64,000 nucleotides of DNA, taken from contig NZ_JQMS01000001.1 in NCBI RefSeq assembly GCF_000744835.1, forward strand, positions 3,596,001 through 3,660,000, given 5' to 3'. Below are positions 54,101 through 63,664 of the stretch, piece by piece. The notes under the pieces are model-generated. The model was not told where the DNA came from. It saw nothing but the letters and a program-made list of their open reading frames with translations, and ran no database searches. A program made the translations under genes and the position numbers. This DNA comes from Flavobacterium sp. 83 (GTDB lineage: Bacteria; Bacteroidota; Bacteroidia; Flavobacteriales; Flavobacteriaceae). The number at the start of each line of letters is the position of its first letter. Within the stretch, counting starts at the first letter, position 1.

Positions 54101-54280
54101 CTTGAATTTCCCATCCAAATCTGTTGAAGTTCCATTAGTTGTTCCTTTCACCAAAACGTTTACCCCTGGTAAATTACCGCTAACATCCGATACTGTACCT
54201 GAAACACTTTGGGCCTGAATGAAACCGCAAATCATAAAAGCTCCAAATAGGAGTAAATTTCTAAATAAATAGTTTTTCAT
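51134..54280 (-). CDS. susC: SusC/RagA-family TonB-linked outer membrane transporter
   Basis: This 1048-residue TonB-dependent receptor has a signal peptide, a CarboxypepD_reg-like domain (about 25-105, VSGTVSDVSGNLPGVNVLVKG), a TonB-box-like LDEVVVVAYG, a plug domain (about 120-235, GKVSGVQVTNNSGAPGSS ... NIRGVGTF) and a large barrel ending LTVGVNLQF. It imports oligosaccharides released at the surface, using proton-motive force through TonB-ExbBD. It and SusD are co-encoded with a 14-base gap. Confidence 0.97.
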   Translation of the reverse strand: MKNYLFRNLLLFGAFMICGFIQAQSVSGTVSDVSGNLPGVNVLVKGTTNGTSTDLDGKFKLNNVTNNDILIFSYLGYVSQEIKVAGKSIINLKLQSSSANLDEVVVVAYGSSRKKDLTGAVSSVSAEKLNAIPVSSIDQALQGKVSGVQVTNNSGAPGSSMQVNIRGVGTFGKTTPLYIVDGFPTTDISYLNANDVQSLTVLKDASASALYGMRASNGVVIIETKSGKKGAITVDVNSWMSSNTVPKKIQLLNVNEFAAFAKEIKGTALKDSYLPEWDNPSALTNVDWQDATFRTAIRSGHNISIRGGNEMSKLAFTTGVLNEEGTVIGSSSKRYNVGMKGDFTISDKFRAKSSLKYGYQETYQPLGPGYFGLSQMYTNVPYLSNTTGTNLPVSNGLYGAFPDADATSTSTNYIAQALEQSNNNGRNTFQGSLGLEYDILKGLVAKTNLGFTTRNYAGSSFLPKYKRSVINNDQRDKAIYNVSQNTSKEWLAEAFLEYTKTFNKHKFSVLTGYTAQKEAASIVSARGLGFLTNNIRDLSQAQTVDSNQGYSSTQTLVGALARLNYNYDSKYYITGTWRNDGIGNRFVIENSRANFFSAAGGWNIDEEAFMDGSVFNVLKLRASWGQTGNALGVSPFQYLANYSNGTSGTDDSGYILGDSPYLSSGLTPDNTQNKSLTWEKQVQTNVGFEGELFNNSLYFTVDYFVKKSSDFLFNKVTPAQSGFSTGAVNAGQISNKGLELLVGYRKTKGEFTWDASVNLTTIKNNIDKLADENTKFVLLEENFIPTWATNWKDVTRSYVGGNVGTFYGYKADGIFQTQGEIDALNANAPGGAYQNPKTSPGDRKFKDLNGDGRITDADRTVIGSPIPKVFGNFNFNAKYKSFDLGIDIYGTFGNDILNYSRVEQETAGGFNLGQTYTNVSKDYYNNRWTVANPSNEYARAIVDDVDTKNNRVSDHFVEDGSYVRLRNVKFGYTFPSSMIKTIGMTNLNVFVSAQNLLTITKYSGIDPEVGQLGSNIDGKTLDTVQATGIDIGAYPVSKSLTVGVNLQF

Positions 54281-54944
54281 AATTAATTTTTAGTTTGTTA
54301 AATGGTTAATTGATTAGTTTGTTAATAGTCTTCTAAATATACTTTTGGTAAAAAATTTATTCTTTTTTTATACATAATATATTTTTAAATAGATATAAAA
54401 ACAGATTTTCAAATGTAATAACAATGAAAACCTTTGATTAATACAAAATTATCTTTTGTTAATAGTATTTTAGCATTGTTAAAATAATCCATCAGTTATT
54501 TTTTTACGCAACTGAAAAACATAACATTACCTCTAAAAACAACTAACCGAAGATTTATTAATTTACTGTGCAGAATTGAACCAGGCATTTATAAATAAAA
54601 AAAGAGTTCAAAAAACTATTCTTTTTTATAAATACCTGTACGGTTTAAAAAAAACTTATTCTTTTTTAATTTTTAAAGACCAAATAGTAACAAAACACAT
54701 AGTTTTTAAAGAAATATTTTATGCTTTAGAAATACTCCTATTTTCATGTGCATACTTTTTTTAGAAAACAAGACAAAAAAAGATGGGACTGTAATTATTT
54801 AACTGATTTATGAAAAAAAAGGATCAGTTTTTTTTAGCGTTAAAATAAAAGCTTAAGTAGTATCAAAAATAAATTTATTACCTCAAAGCGCTAAGTTTAT
54901 TATTAACCAATATAGTTTCTGGAAAACAAATTCTATTCTAAAAA
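54281..54944. other. Long intergenic region upstream of susC
   Basis: These 664 AT-rich bases hold the susC promoter region and the end of the FG-GAP gene. A minus-strand -7 candidate TACATTTG (54417-54410) lies about 130 bases before susC. A small inverted repeat AACTGAT/ATCAGTT (54801-54829) is followed by Ts on the plus strand. A 62-codon frame here looks spurious. Confidence 0.45.
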
Positions 54945-57900
54945 TTATTTATTAAGTTTAAATATTTTAGGAATATTATCATTTATAACAGCCAATAAAG
55001 AAATAGTATTGTTTTTATTTTTTATTGTCCTAACATGTTTCACTTCTCCTTTAACAAAGAAACCTGATTTATTATAAGGCAACCATGAAAAAATTCCATT
55101 TTTAGCACCTAGAAGAATACTTCCATAATTAGAATCTAATCTTGAAAATTGTGGTTTAAATTCATATTGATTGCCACCTAGAATAATATCTAAAATTCCA
55201 TCATGATTTACATCCAAAGTACAGATCGTATTTACACAAGAAAACTGAACTTCTTTTGGTAAAACTTTCACTTTAAACGTTCCATTTCCAGCATTAATTG
55301 CAATTATACTTTCCTGAATAGTAGCGGTTTTTTGTATGGTTTTACTCAGGATTTCTGGAGCAAATAATTCTTGAAATGTCTTTTTTGAATAGTCTAAATA
55401 GCTTAGATTTTTCTTTTTCAACATCGGAATTTGGGATGTTATTTCTTTTTTTAAATGAATTGGAAAATCTTTACCATTAATCGACCGAGTGACTATTTGC
55501 TCAACCGTTCCGTTATCATCAAAATCATTAATAAACAATCGCATCGGGTTTGCATTGGATGCTTTATAAGAAGTATTGGTCCCTTTGTTCCCTAAAATTA
55601 AATCTTTCTTCCCGTCATTATTGACATCTACACAACTAACAGCGTTCCAAAAACCGGAGTATTCTGTTAAATTAGATTTGTATTCAACCAATCGTTTCCC
55701 TGTGTTTTTTAAAATTTTTGGAGCCATCCAATCCCCTACAACAATCAGATCTTTTTTGCCGTCATTATCAATATCTTCCCAAGCAGCATCCGCAATCATT
55801 CCTACTTCATTCAACTTAAAAGCCTTTTTATCAGTAGTATTACTAAAATTACCTTTACCATCATTCTCTAATAATAATTGTTTTGGATTTACACCGTAAA
55901 TACCTGGAACACTTCTGCTTCCTATAAAAACATCTATATCACCATCATTATCAAAATCATTTGGCGCTATCACGGAGACATTAGTATTAACTGTTGGAAC
56001 ACTCGTTTTACTTTTTATAAAAATTCCTTTTCCATTATTCAAATACAATCGATTTTTATAATTTGCTTGGTCCTCTTTTTCATTTCCACCGGAACCAACC
56101 AATAAATCTTGGTCTCCATCACCGTCAACATCAAAAAAACCAGCCGCAGTATCTTCATAATTAGCATCGCTGTCTATATCCTTTTGATTACTAATTATAT
56201 AATTATCATTTCCATTATTCAAATAGATTTTTCCAGCTTGCCCTTTCGCTCCGCCAATAAAAATATCATCATTACCGTCACCATTAATGTCTGCTACAGC
56301 AAGACTAGGTCCTTCTTGCGAAAGTTCTTTTGAAATTAACCCTTCATAATCAAAATCGATATAATCATTTTCTTTATGCGCTAAAAAGATTGCTTTCTTT
56401 TCAGAAAAAAACGGTTTTGATTCCTGTTTTTTCAAGCTATAATTTAATTTTGCATCAGTAACATTTAAATTATAAGTAGTATTATTAACCACCTTTTTTA
56501 TAGTTTGAGATTTACTGTTTGGCCAAATTACCCGTAAAGAATCGATTTTCTTAGAACCGATTCCAAAAGTCATTGCATAATCTACAGACGACTGAAAACC
56601 TCTTGACGGAACTAATTCTTGTCTTATTATCTCTTTCCCGGAAAATAATTCTACCACGCTTCCTATTGCAAATTTATTTTGATTATCTCCTTTTAATTTT
56701 ACTTTAACAAAATGATTTTTTGGATTTTTTTCTGAATTATTTTTATAAACAAAAGCTTCCATATTGACATTATTGACAATCAAATCTAAATCTCCATCAT
56801 TGTCAAGATCTCCATAAGCGGATCCATTTGAAAAACTCGGTGTATCTAATCCCCAATTTTGCGCCTCATTCGTAAAAGTTATATTTTTATTGTTTTTATA
56901 GGCATAATTTGGGATTGGAGTGGAAGGCATTTTAGCAATAATCATTTCCATCTCATCTTTCTTACCTGATGTTGCCAATTTTTGAAAAAAACTATTTGCA
57001 AAAAAGTCCATAAAATCTTGATTGGTCAAATCATTGTAAATCCCGTTACTTACAAAAATATCTTTATACCCGTCATTATCCATGTCAAACAGTAACGCTC
57101 CCCAACTCCAATCGGTTTTCGCAACACCTGCATAATGAGCAATTTCGTTAAATTGATTGTTTCCGTTATTGAGTTGCAAAGTATTTTGCATGTATTGATA
57201 ATAGAAATCTAGATTTAATTTTCTCGAAAACAAATCATAGTTATCAAAACTGGTTACGTTTTTAGTACGTTCATCATTTTCCGGAAGCATGTCTGTAACA
57301 AATATATCGGCTTTACCGTCATTATTTATATCTGCCATATCTGCACCCATCGAAGACTGGCTTGTGTGGCTAGCCCAGTCCTGTATTTGTTCTGTGAAAG
57401 TCCCGTTTTTATTATTAATGTATAAATAATCCCTTTCAAAAAAATCATTAGATATATAAATGTCCGGATATAAATCTCCATTTACATCCCCGACAGTCAC
57501 TCCTAAACCAAATCCTATAAGACTGCTATATATTCCGGCTGACTCACTTACATCGTTGAATTTACCGTTATCATTACGGAGCAATTTATCGCCTCCTCCT
57601 TTTAAAATTTCAGGAACATTCCAATCTTTGTCACGTAATTCTCTTTTATTTGAATAATTCAAACTGCTTACCGGAATGAAACTATTATTCAAAATATAGC
57701 AATCTAAATCGCCATCCTTATCATAATCAAAAAAAGACGCATGAGTTGTTATTCCTGTATTGGCCAAATTATATTCTGCAGCCTTTTCAGTAAAAGTAAG
57801 GTTCCCATTATTGATAAAAAGTTCGTTTTCTTGGTTTTTACTTTCGGTATTACCGGCATTACAAACATAAATATCCAATAAACCGTCGGCGTTAATATCA

Positions 57901-58253
57901 ACCATTACAACTCCTGTTGACCAAGATTTAGTTCCTTCAATTCCAGCCGATTTAGAAATATCTTGAAATTTAAAGTCTCCTTTGTTGAGATATAATTTAT
58001 TAGAACCTTGATTAGATGTAAAATAGACATCTGATAATCCATCATTATTAATGTCCCCAATTGCAACTCCTCCACCATTATAAAAATTCCTGTATTTGAA
58101 CAGGTTCATTTTGGGACCATTCTCTACTTTATTCACAAACTTAATTCCCGTATCGTCTGATTCTTGTTTAGAAAACAAAGCATCATTGTTGAACTTTGAG
58201 CAACTGGAAAAAGAAACAATAACTAATAAAAAAACAACAATTCGCATTAACAT
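54945..58253 (-). CDS. Giant FG-GAP/VCBS-repeat lipoprotein with ASPIC/UnbV domain
   Basis: This 1102-residue lipoprotein (lipobox SFSSC; start at M1 or M3) has many FG-GAP/VCBS propeller units with Ca-binding DINNDGLSD, DYDKDGDLD, DLDNDGDLD and DVDGDGDQD-type loops, in two sets. An ASPIC/UnbV segment lies between them (about 525-590, SRGFQSSVDYAMTFGIGS ... VIWPNSKSQ). Such CRTAC1-like proteins are common next to SusCD in Bacteroidota and are thought to bind glycans or proteins at the surface; that is not proven. It lies upstream of susC in the same direction. Confidence 0.88.
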   Translation of the reverse strand: MLMRIVVFLLVIVSFSSCSKFNNDALFSKQESDDTGIKFVNKVENGPKMNLFKYRNFYNGGGVAIGDINNDGLSDVYFTSNQGSNKLYLNKGDFKFQDISKSAGIEGTKSWSTGVVMVDINADGLLDIYVCNAGNTESKNQENELFINNGNLTFTEKAAEYNLANTGITTHASFFDYDKDGDLDCYILNNSFIPVSSLNYSNKRELRDKDWNVPEILKGGGDKLLRNDNGKFNDVSESAGIYSSLIGFGLGVTVGDVNGDLYPDIYISNDFFERDYLYINNKNGTFTEQIQDWASHTSQSSMGADMADINNDGKADIFVTDMLPENDERTKNVTSFDNYDLFSRKLNLDFYYQYMQNTLQLNNGNNQFNEIAHYAGVAKTDWSWGALLFDMDNDGYKDIFVSNGIYNDLTNQDFMDFFANSFFQKLATSGKKDEMEMIIAKMPSTPIPNYAYKNNKNITFTNEAQNWGLDTPSFSNGSAYGDLDNDGDLDLIVNNVNMEAFVYKNNSEKNPKNHFVKVKLKGDNQNKFAIGSVVELFSGKEIIRQELVPSRGFQSSVDYAMTFGIGSKKIDSLRVIWPNSKSQTIKKVVNNTTYNLNVTDAKLNYSLKKQESKPFFSEKKAIFLAHKENDYIDFDYEGLISKELSQEGPSLAVADINGDGNDDIFIGGAKGQAGKIYLNNGNDNYIISNQKDIDSDANYEDTAAGFFDVDGDGDQDLLVGSGGNEKEDQANYKNRLYLNNGKGIFIKSKTSVPTVNTNVSVIAPNDFDNDGDIDVFIGSRSVPGIYGVNPKQLLLENDGKGNFSNTTDKKAFKLNEVGMIADAAWEDIDNDGKKDLIVVGDWMAPKILKNTGKRLVEYKSNLTEYSGFWNAVSCVDVNNDGKKDLILGNKGTNTSYKASNANPMRLFINDFDDNGTVEQIVTRSINGKDFPIHLKKEITSQIPMLKKKNLSYLDYSKKTFQELFAPEILSKTIQKTATIQESIIAINAGNGTFKVKVLPKEVQFSCVNTICTLDVNHDGILDIILGGNQYEFKPQFSRLDSNYGSILLGAKNGIFSWLPYNKSGFFVKGEVKHVRTIKNKNNTISLLAVINDNIPKIFKLNK

Positions 58254-58714
58254 AATTAAACTACTATTTGGTTTGCAACTAGACGTTGATAGCTAAACCT
58301 TTCTTTTTCAATTTTTAACAGAATCAAGAAAGTTTTTATAAAAAACAAAAGGATTAGTAATCCATTCATTGAAATAATTTATAATCAACAAATCTAAACC
58401 AGATACAAACACCTACTTAATAGTATTATGTCATTTTACGATAATATTTTTACTTTTTACCCAAATAGTAATTAATTTATAAAAAATAACAGCTTTAAAT
58501 TACACAAAACGCAATTTATTTTCACAAAAAATCATGATAAAAAAAAACAGTTGCAGGTTTCCAAAAGGAATTTAAACGATATTTAAATTACAGATCTAAA
58601 AAAACATTCCCAAAAAAAACTGTAGATCCAGAAGACAGATAAGCCATAAACAATCCAAATAGATTATCGATAAATTAATTTAGAAGAAAAAAAGAATCAA
58701 AAACATTAAACAGC
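58254..58714. other. Intergenic region between the FG-GAP gene and the AraC regulator
   Basis: These 461 AT-rich bases show no ORF. A minus-strand TAGATTTG (58396-58389) is a -7 candidate for the FG-GAP gene about 136 bases from its start. Confidence 0.4.
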
Positions 58715-59593
58715 TTACAATATTCTTTTCAAGCCAGAAAAATCTTCTCTATATTGACTTGGTGTACATTTTTTTATAGACTTGAAACTTCTATTAAAAT
58801 TAGCAATATTATTAAATCCGGATTTGAAAGCTATTTCCGAGATACTCAAATCTTTTTCAACCAGCCATCTGGCAGCATATCCAATTCTGATATCATTTAT
58901 GTAATTGACAAAAGTTTTCCCAGTTCTCTTTTTGATAAATCGATTAAACGAAATACTAGTCATACTCGCCACACTCGAAACGTCTTCTAATGTTATTTTC
59001 TCCGCAAAGTTTTTTTGCACATATTCATAAACCAATTTCATTTTATCGTAATCGTCAAACGTATCATAATCAACTGTGAATGTTGACAAAAGCCTTTGAT
59101 TTCTGGAAATAGCTAAATCATATAGTATGGAAATAATCTCAAGAAAATAATCCATCCCGTCCAGTTTTGAAACTTTAATCAGTCGCGGTGCGAGTTCTTC
59201 CGTAATTTTTTTTGAAAATAAAATTCCATGAATAGATCGATTGAACATATCCCTAATAGGATGCATCAATCGTCTTGACAACAAGGCTTCATCAAATAAA
59301 TCATTATGAAATTGAGTTGTTATTTCGTGAATTTGCTTATTTGTGCATTTATTCAACTCCCAGCCGTGGTATAAATTAGGACCAACCAATACCAATTCGA
59401 CATCATCAATTTCTTCTATATTATCTCCCACAACCCGCTTAACACCTTTGCCATTTTGAATAAAATTGAGTTCAAATTCAGGATGATAGTGCACCGGAAA
59501 ATCAAAATTATCTTTAACTCTATCAAAAACTAAAAAACTGTCTCCGGAAGAAAGCGGCGGTATCTCTCTGTAAAAATTTTTCAAATTGCTCAT
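58715..59593 (-). CDS. AraC-family transcriptional regulator with cupin sensor
   Basis: This is a 292-residue regulator when started at MSNLKNFYREI (ATG at 59593, preceded by AAAAAGGGACT). An upstream frame-open ATG at 59656 would add an unlikely 21-residue hydrophobic lead. The N-terminal cupin has FPVHYHPEFELNFIQNGKG. The C-terminal double helix-turn-helix has LEDVSSVASMTSISFNRFIKKRTGK and ISEIAFKSGFNNIANFNRSFKSIKKCTPSQYR. It is divergent from the GH26 operon and is the probable local activator of the mannan locus, sensing a sugar with the cupin. Confidence 0.92.
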   Translation of the reverse strand: MSNLKNFYREIPPLSSGDSFLVFDRVKDNFDFPVHYHPEFELNFIQNGKGVKRVVGDNIEEIDDVELVLVGPNLYHGWELNKCTNKQIHEITTQFHNDLFDEALLSRRLMHPIRDMFNRSIHGILFSKKITEELAPRLIKVSKLDGMDYFLEIISILYDLAISRNQRLLSTFTVDYDTFDDYDKMKLVYEYVQKNFAEKITLEDVSSVASMTSISFNRFIKKRTGKTFVNYINDIRIGYAARWLVEKDLSISEIAFKSGFNNIANFNRSFKSIKKCTPSQYREDFSGLKRIL

Positions 59594-59666
59594 AGTCCCT
59601 TTTTTATTTGCAATAATATGATATATAATTGATAAAATAATATTAATTAAAAGCAAGTCATCCCAT

Positions 59667-59674
59667 TATCTTTG
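59667..59674 (+). promoter_or_regulatory. Candidate -7 element for the GH26 operon
   Basis: TATCTTTG matches TAnnTTTG, about 200 bases before the GH26 ATG, within the divergent spacer with the AraC gene. Confidence 0.3.
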
Positions 59675-59874
59675 AAAAATACATTTATCAATTTTTTAAA
59701 AACAATATCAATATTAAATACGAATCATTTTTAATACTTACTATTTTTATAGTTTTAACAATAACAAAGCCCAAATGGCCTTTTTTTTATTTTTGATATT
59801 ATAATGGATTCTAAATACAATTTTCAAATAAAACGTGCTTTTAAAATTTAGGTACTCAAATTAATTACCACTAA

Positions 59875-61020
59875 ATGAAAAAAACTCTTTTCGCTCTAAT
59901 AACCTTCTTTTATGTTGGAATTTCATGTTCTTCTAAAGCAAAAACCATTGATACAAAATCGTCTCTTTCTGATATAAAATCTACTCCAGAAACCATAATT
60001 TTATACAAAAACCTAAAAAAAATGACCCAAAAGGGAATCCTTTTTGGTCATCAGGACGATTTAGCTTACGGAGTGAATTGGAAATATGAAGCCGGAAGAA
60101 GCGATGTAAAAGAGGTTACTGGAGATTATCCTGCAGTATATGGATGGGATCTTGGCGGATTGGAAAAAAAATCACCAAACAATATTGACGGTATTCCTTT
60201 TGATAAAATGAGACAGTTTATTAAAGATGCTCATAGACGAGGCGGAGTTATAACCCTTAGTTGGCATTTTGATAATCCTTTGACCGGAAAAAATGCCTGG
60301 GATACCACTCCAAAATCGTTGACTTCAGCTTTACCGGGAGGAGAAAGTCATGAAAAATTTAAATCTTGGCTAGATGAAGCTGCAAAATATATTTTAACTT
60401 TAAAAGATAAAAACGGAAAATTAATTCCGATGCTATATCGTCCTTATCATGAGCTTACAGGAAACTGGTTTTGGTGGTGCAAAAATAATGGAAGCCCTGA
60501 AGAATTCAAGCTTTTATGGAAATTCACCATTGATTATTTGCAAAAAAAGGGCGTTCATAATTTAATCTATGTTTATAATACGGCTGATTTCAAAACGAAA
60601 GAAGAATTTTTAGAATACTATCCAGGTTCTGATTATGCGGATATTTTGAGTTTTGACAATTACCAATACAATGATCCTACAAAAGACAATTCTTTTGTAG
60701 AAAATTGCCAAAGACAATTCAAGATAATGAATGAAGTTGCCAAAGAGCAAAATAAAATTATGGCTTTTGCCGAGACCGGTTATGAAGCGATTCCTTATGA
60801 TAAATGGTGGACCAATTCACTAATGAAAGCGATTGGGGATTATAAAATTTCCTATGTGCTAGTTTGGAGAAACCACGGATGGCAGGAAAAAGAAAAGAAA
60901 ATGCATTATTACGCCCCTTTCAAAGGGCAAGTGAGCGAAAAAGACTTCGTAGATTTCTATAATCTTGACAAAATTTTATTCGAAAAAGATGCTGCAAAAG
61001 AAAACCTATATAAAAAATAA
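59875..61020 (+). CDS. GH26 beta-mannanase lipoprotein
   Basis: This 381-residue lipoprotein (Cys18 in VGISCSS) has a single GH26 barrel. The conserved start KGILFGHQDDLAYG, acid/base Glu193 (YRPYHELTGNWFWW) and nucleophile Glu300 (MAFAETGYE) are all present. Enzymes of this type cut beta-1,4-mannan, often releasing mannobiose. It begins the plus-strand unit with the symporter, GH130 and epimerase genes. In Bacteroides fragilis the same four activities form the mannosylglucose phosphorolysis pathway (established knowledge). Confidence 0.94.
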   Translation: MKKTLFALITFFYVGISCSSKAKTIDTKSSLSDIKSTPETIILYKNLKKMTQKGILFGHQDDLAYGVNWKYEAGRSDVKEVTGDYPAVYGWDLGGLEKKSPNNIDGIPFDKMRQFIKDAHRRGGVITLSWHFDNPLTGKNAWDTTPKSLTSALPGGESHEKFKSWLDEAAKYILTLKDKNGKLIPMLYRPYHELTGNWFWWCKNNGSPEEFKLLWKFTIDYLQKKGVHNLIYVYNTADFKTKEEFLEYYPGSDYADILSFDNYQYNDPTKDNSFVENCQRQFKIMNEVAKEQNKIMAFAETGYEAIPYDKWWTNSLMKAIGDYKISYVLVWRNHGWQEKEKKMHYYAPFKGQVSEKDFVDFYNLDKILFEKDAAKENLYKK

Positions 61021-61053
61021 TTAATTAACCTTTAGACCTTTAAACCACAAAAA

Positions 61054-62445
61054 ATGCATAATAAAATAAGTATAAAAGAAAAAGTTGGTTACGGCTTGGG
61101 AGACGCTGCCTCATCCATGTTCTGGAAAATATTCAGTATGTATCTCATGTTTTTTTACACCGATGTTTTCGGTTTGGCACCTGCTGTTGTGGGAACTATG
61201 TTTCTGATTACAAGAATCTGGGATTCTTGTTTTGATCCATTGGTAGGAATTATTGCTGACCGTACAAAAACACGTTGGGGAAAATTCAGACCGTATCTTT
61301 TGTGGACAGCCATACCATTTGCCATTATAGGAATACTAACCTTTTACACCCCTGATTTTGATGAAAAAGGAAAGATAATCTACGCCTATGTAACCTATTC
61401 GTTAATGATGATGGTGTATTCTATAATCAATGTTCCTTACGCATCTCTTTTGGGCGTACTATCTTCGGATAGAAAAGAACGCACTACGCTTTCTTCGTAT
61501 CGAATGGTTTTTGCGTTTGGCGGAAGTTTATTAGCCCTTTGGTTAATTGAACCATTGGTAAATCATTTTGGAGGAAACATGAATTCAAAAACAGGTTGGT
61601 TGTACACCATAATTGTTTTTGGAATTATCACTACTCTGTTTTTTTGGGGATGTTTTTTTCTGACCAAAGAAAGAGTCCAACCTATTTCTGATGAAAAAAC
61701 AGATTTAAAAGAAGATTTGAAAGACCTTTGGAAAAATAAACCTTGGTGGATTCTTCTTGGAGCAGGAATTGGAGCATTAGTCTTCAATTCAATCCGTGAT
61801 GGTGCAGCGGTGTATTACTTTAAATATTATGTGAGCGATACGGTAAGTTATAGTTTCAACCTCTTTGGAGAAACCTTTGCAATGACTCCTACTTCTTTAT
61901 ACTTAGTTTTAGGCCAGGCAGCAAACATCATTGGTGTGATTGCAGCAACGCCAATAGCAAATAAAATTGGTAAAAAGAAAACCTTTTTCGGGGCAATGTC
62001 TTTAGCTGCCATTTTGAGCGTGATTTTTTACTTTTTCGGAAAAGAAGATGTATTGCTGATTATGGTTTTCCAAATATTGATTAGCATTTGTGCCGGCTGT
62101 ATCTTCCCGTTAATTTGGTCTATGTATGCCGATAGTGCCGATTATTCCGAATGGAAACAAGGACGACGTGCTACCGGACTTGTATTCTCGGCTTCTTCAA
62201 TGTCTCAAAAATTTGGATGGACTATTGGAGGTGCTGCTACAGGATGGCTTTTGGGGTATTATGGATTTCAGGCAAATATTGAGCAAACTGCAGTTACACA
62301 AAACGGAATCCAACTGATGCTAAGCATTCTTCCAGCCGCCGCCGCTCTTATTTCAGTAATTTTCATCTTATTCTACCCGCTTACTGAAGAAAAACTACAG
62401 ACTATTGAACAAGACCTTAACAACAAAAGAAATTTAACTAATTAA
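61054..62445 (+). CDS. GPH-family glycoside/cation symporter (MFS)
   Basis: This 463-residue inner-membrane transporter has 12 predicted membrane segments and GPH signatures near the N-terminus (KVGYGLGDAASSMFWK) and in loop 2-3 (DRTKTRWGKFRPYLLW). Late motifs include WSMYADSADYSEWKQGRRATG. It should bring mannobiose or mannosylglucose into the cytosol with Na+ or H+. It is 33 bases after GH26 and 23 bases before GH130. Confidence 0.94.
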   Translation: MHNKISIKEKVGYGLGDAASSMFWKIFSMYLMFFYTDVFGLAPAVVGTMFLITRIWDSCFDPLVGIIADRTKTRWGKFRPYLLWTAIPFAIIGILTFYTPDFDEKGKIIYAYVTYSLMMMVYSIINVPYASLLGVLSSDRKERTTLSSYRMVFAFGGSLLALWLIEPLVNHFGGNMNSKTGWLYTIIVFGIITTLFFWGCFFLTKERVQPISDEKTDLKEDLKDLWKNKPWWILLGAGIGALVFNSIRDGAAVYYFKYYVSDTVSYSFNLFGETFAMTPTSLYLVLGQAANIIGVIAATPIANKIGKKKTFFGAMSLAAILSVIFYFFGKEDVLLIMVFQILISICAGCIFPLIWSMYADSADYSEWKQGRRATGLVFSASSMSQKFGWTIGGAATGWLLGYYGFQANIEQTAVTQNGIQLMLSILPAAAALISVIFILFYPLTEEKLQTIEQDLNNKRNLTN

Positions 62446-62468
62446 TACTTGATTTAGAACTTTCAATC

Positions 62469-63662
62469 ATGAATACAAAAACAATAAATACCGATTTCCA
62501 AAAAAGAAAAATTGAAATTACAAATGAATTTCAACAACTAATTGAGCAAAAAAACGAGCCTCAATCTTCTGTTGGGAACGGTATATTCGAACGCTATAAA
62601 AACCCTGTTTTAACAGCCAATCATGCTCCAATTGAATGGCGATATGATTTAAATGAGACTACCAATCCTTTGTTAATGGAACGAATTGGTGTGAATGCCA
62701 CTCTAAATTCAGGGGCAATGAAATGGAATAATAAATACATTCTGGCTGTTCGCGTAGAAGGTTTTGACCGAAAATCATTTATTGCTATTGCCGAAAGTCC
62801 AAATGGAGTGGATAATTTTATATTTTGGGATAAACCCTGCGTCTTACCACAAACGGAAGAACCGGATACGAATGTGTACGATATGCGATTGGTAAACCAC
62901 GAAGACGGTTGGGTTTACGGTATTTTTTGTACCGAAAGAAAAGACCCAAATGCGCCTAAAGGAGATACTAGTTCCGCAATTGCCAATGCAGGAATTGTTC
63001 GTACCAAAGATTTAGTGAACTGGGAACGCTTGCCTGATTTGATTTCGAATACAGGACAACAAAGAAACGTAGTCTTTCACCCTGAATTTGTAAACGGAAA
63101 ATACGCCGTTTATACACGCCCACAAGATGGATTTATTGACATCGGAAATGGTGGTGGTGTAGGACTTGGTTATATTGATGACATGACAAATCCAATTGTA
63201 CTGGACGAAACTATCATCTACGGAAAACAATACCATACTGTTTACGAACTTAAAAATGGTCTTGGACCGGCTCCTATAAAAACAGCTAAAGGATGGTTGC
63301 ATTTGGCTCATGGTGTTAGAAATACTGCTGCCGGATTGCGTTATACCTTGTATATGTTCATGACGGATTTAAATGATATTTCAAAAGTAATCCATAAACC
63401 TGCCGGACATTTTATGGCTCCAGAAGGAATAGAAAGAGTGGGCGATGTTTCGAATGTGTTGTTTTCTAATGGCTGGATTGAAGACGAAGACGGAACCGTA
63501 TTTATCTATTATGCGTCTTCAGACACTAGAATGCATGTTGCCGTTTCATCCGTTGAAAAACTGATTGATTATGTCATGAATACTCCTGAAGATACTTTTA
63601 CATCAGCAGGTTCTGTAAATACAATTATTGAATTAGTAAATAAAAACAAAGTAATTTTATAA
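62469..63662 (+). CDS. GH130 4-O-beta-D-mannosyl-D-glucose phosphorylase
   Basis: This 397-residue cytosolic enzyme has the five-bladed beta-propeller of GH130 subfamily 1: NPVLTANHAPIEWRYDLN, FNATLNSGA-like VNATLNSGAMKW, Asp138 in VYDMRLV as the likely general acid, and HFMAPEGIERVGDVSN. It cleaves beta-1,4-mannosyl-glucose with phosphate to mannose-1-phosphate plus glucose. The epimerase gene begins 2 bases after its stop, matching the pairing known from B. fragilis. Confidence 0.93.
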   Translation: MNTKTINTDFQKRKIEITNEFQQLIEQKNEPQSSVGNGIFERYKNPVLTANHAPIEWRYDLNETTNPLLMERIGVNATLNSGAMKWNNKYILAVRVEGFDRKSFIAIAESPNGVDNFIFWDKPCVLPQTEEPDTNVYDMRLVNHEDGWVYGIFCTERKDPNAPKGDTSSAIANAGIVRTKDLVNWERLPDLISNTGQQRNVVFHPEFVNGKYAVYTRPQDGFIDIGNGGGVGLGYIDDMTNPIVLDETIIYGKQYHTVYELKNGLGPAPIKTAKGWLHLAHGVRNTAAGLRYTLYMFMTDLNDISKVIHKPAGHFMAPEGIERVGDVSNVLFSNGWIEDEDGTVFIYYASSDTRMHVAVSSVEKLIDYVMNTPEDTFTSAGSVNTIIELVNKNKVIL

Positions 63663-63664
63663 AC

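Noticed and set aside
54576..54764. 62-codon plus-strand frame in the susC upstream region
   Set aside because: It is Lys/Phe/Ile-rich low-complexity sequence in very AT-rich DNA, with no promoter, signal or recognisable motif, and it is antisense to nothing conserved. It is most likely a chance ORF.
54801..54829. AACTGAT/ATCAGTT inverted repeat as a terminator
   Set aside because: Its T-run is on the plus strand, where no gene ends. The stem is only 7 AT-rich base pairs with a 15-base loop.
59594..59656. Longer AraC regulator start at 59656
   Set aside because: It would add 21 hydrophobic residues before the cupin domain, unlike family members. MSNLKNFYREI is a natural start.
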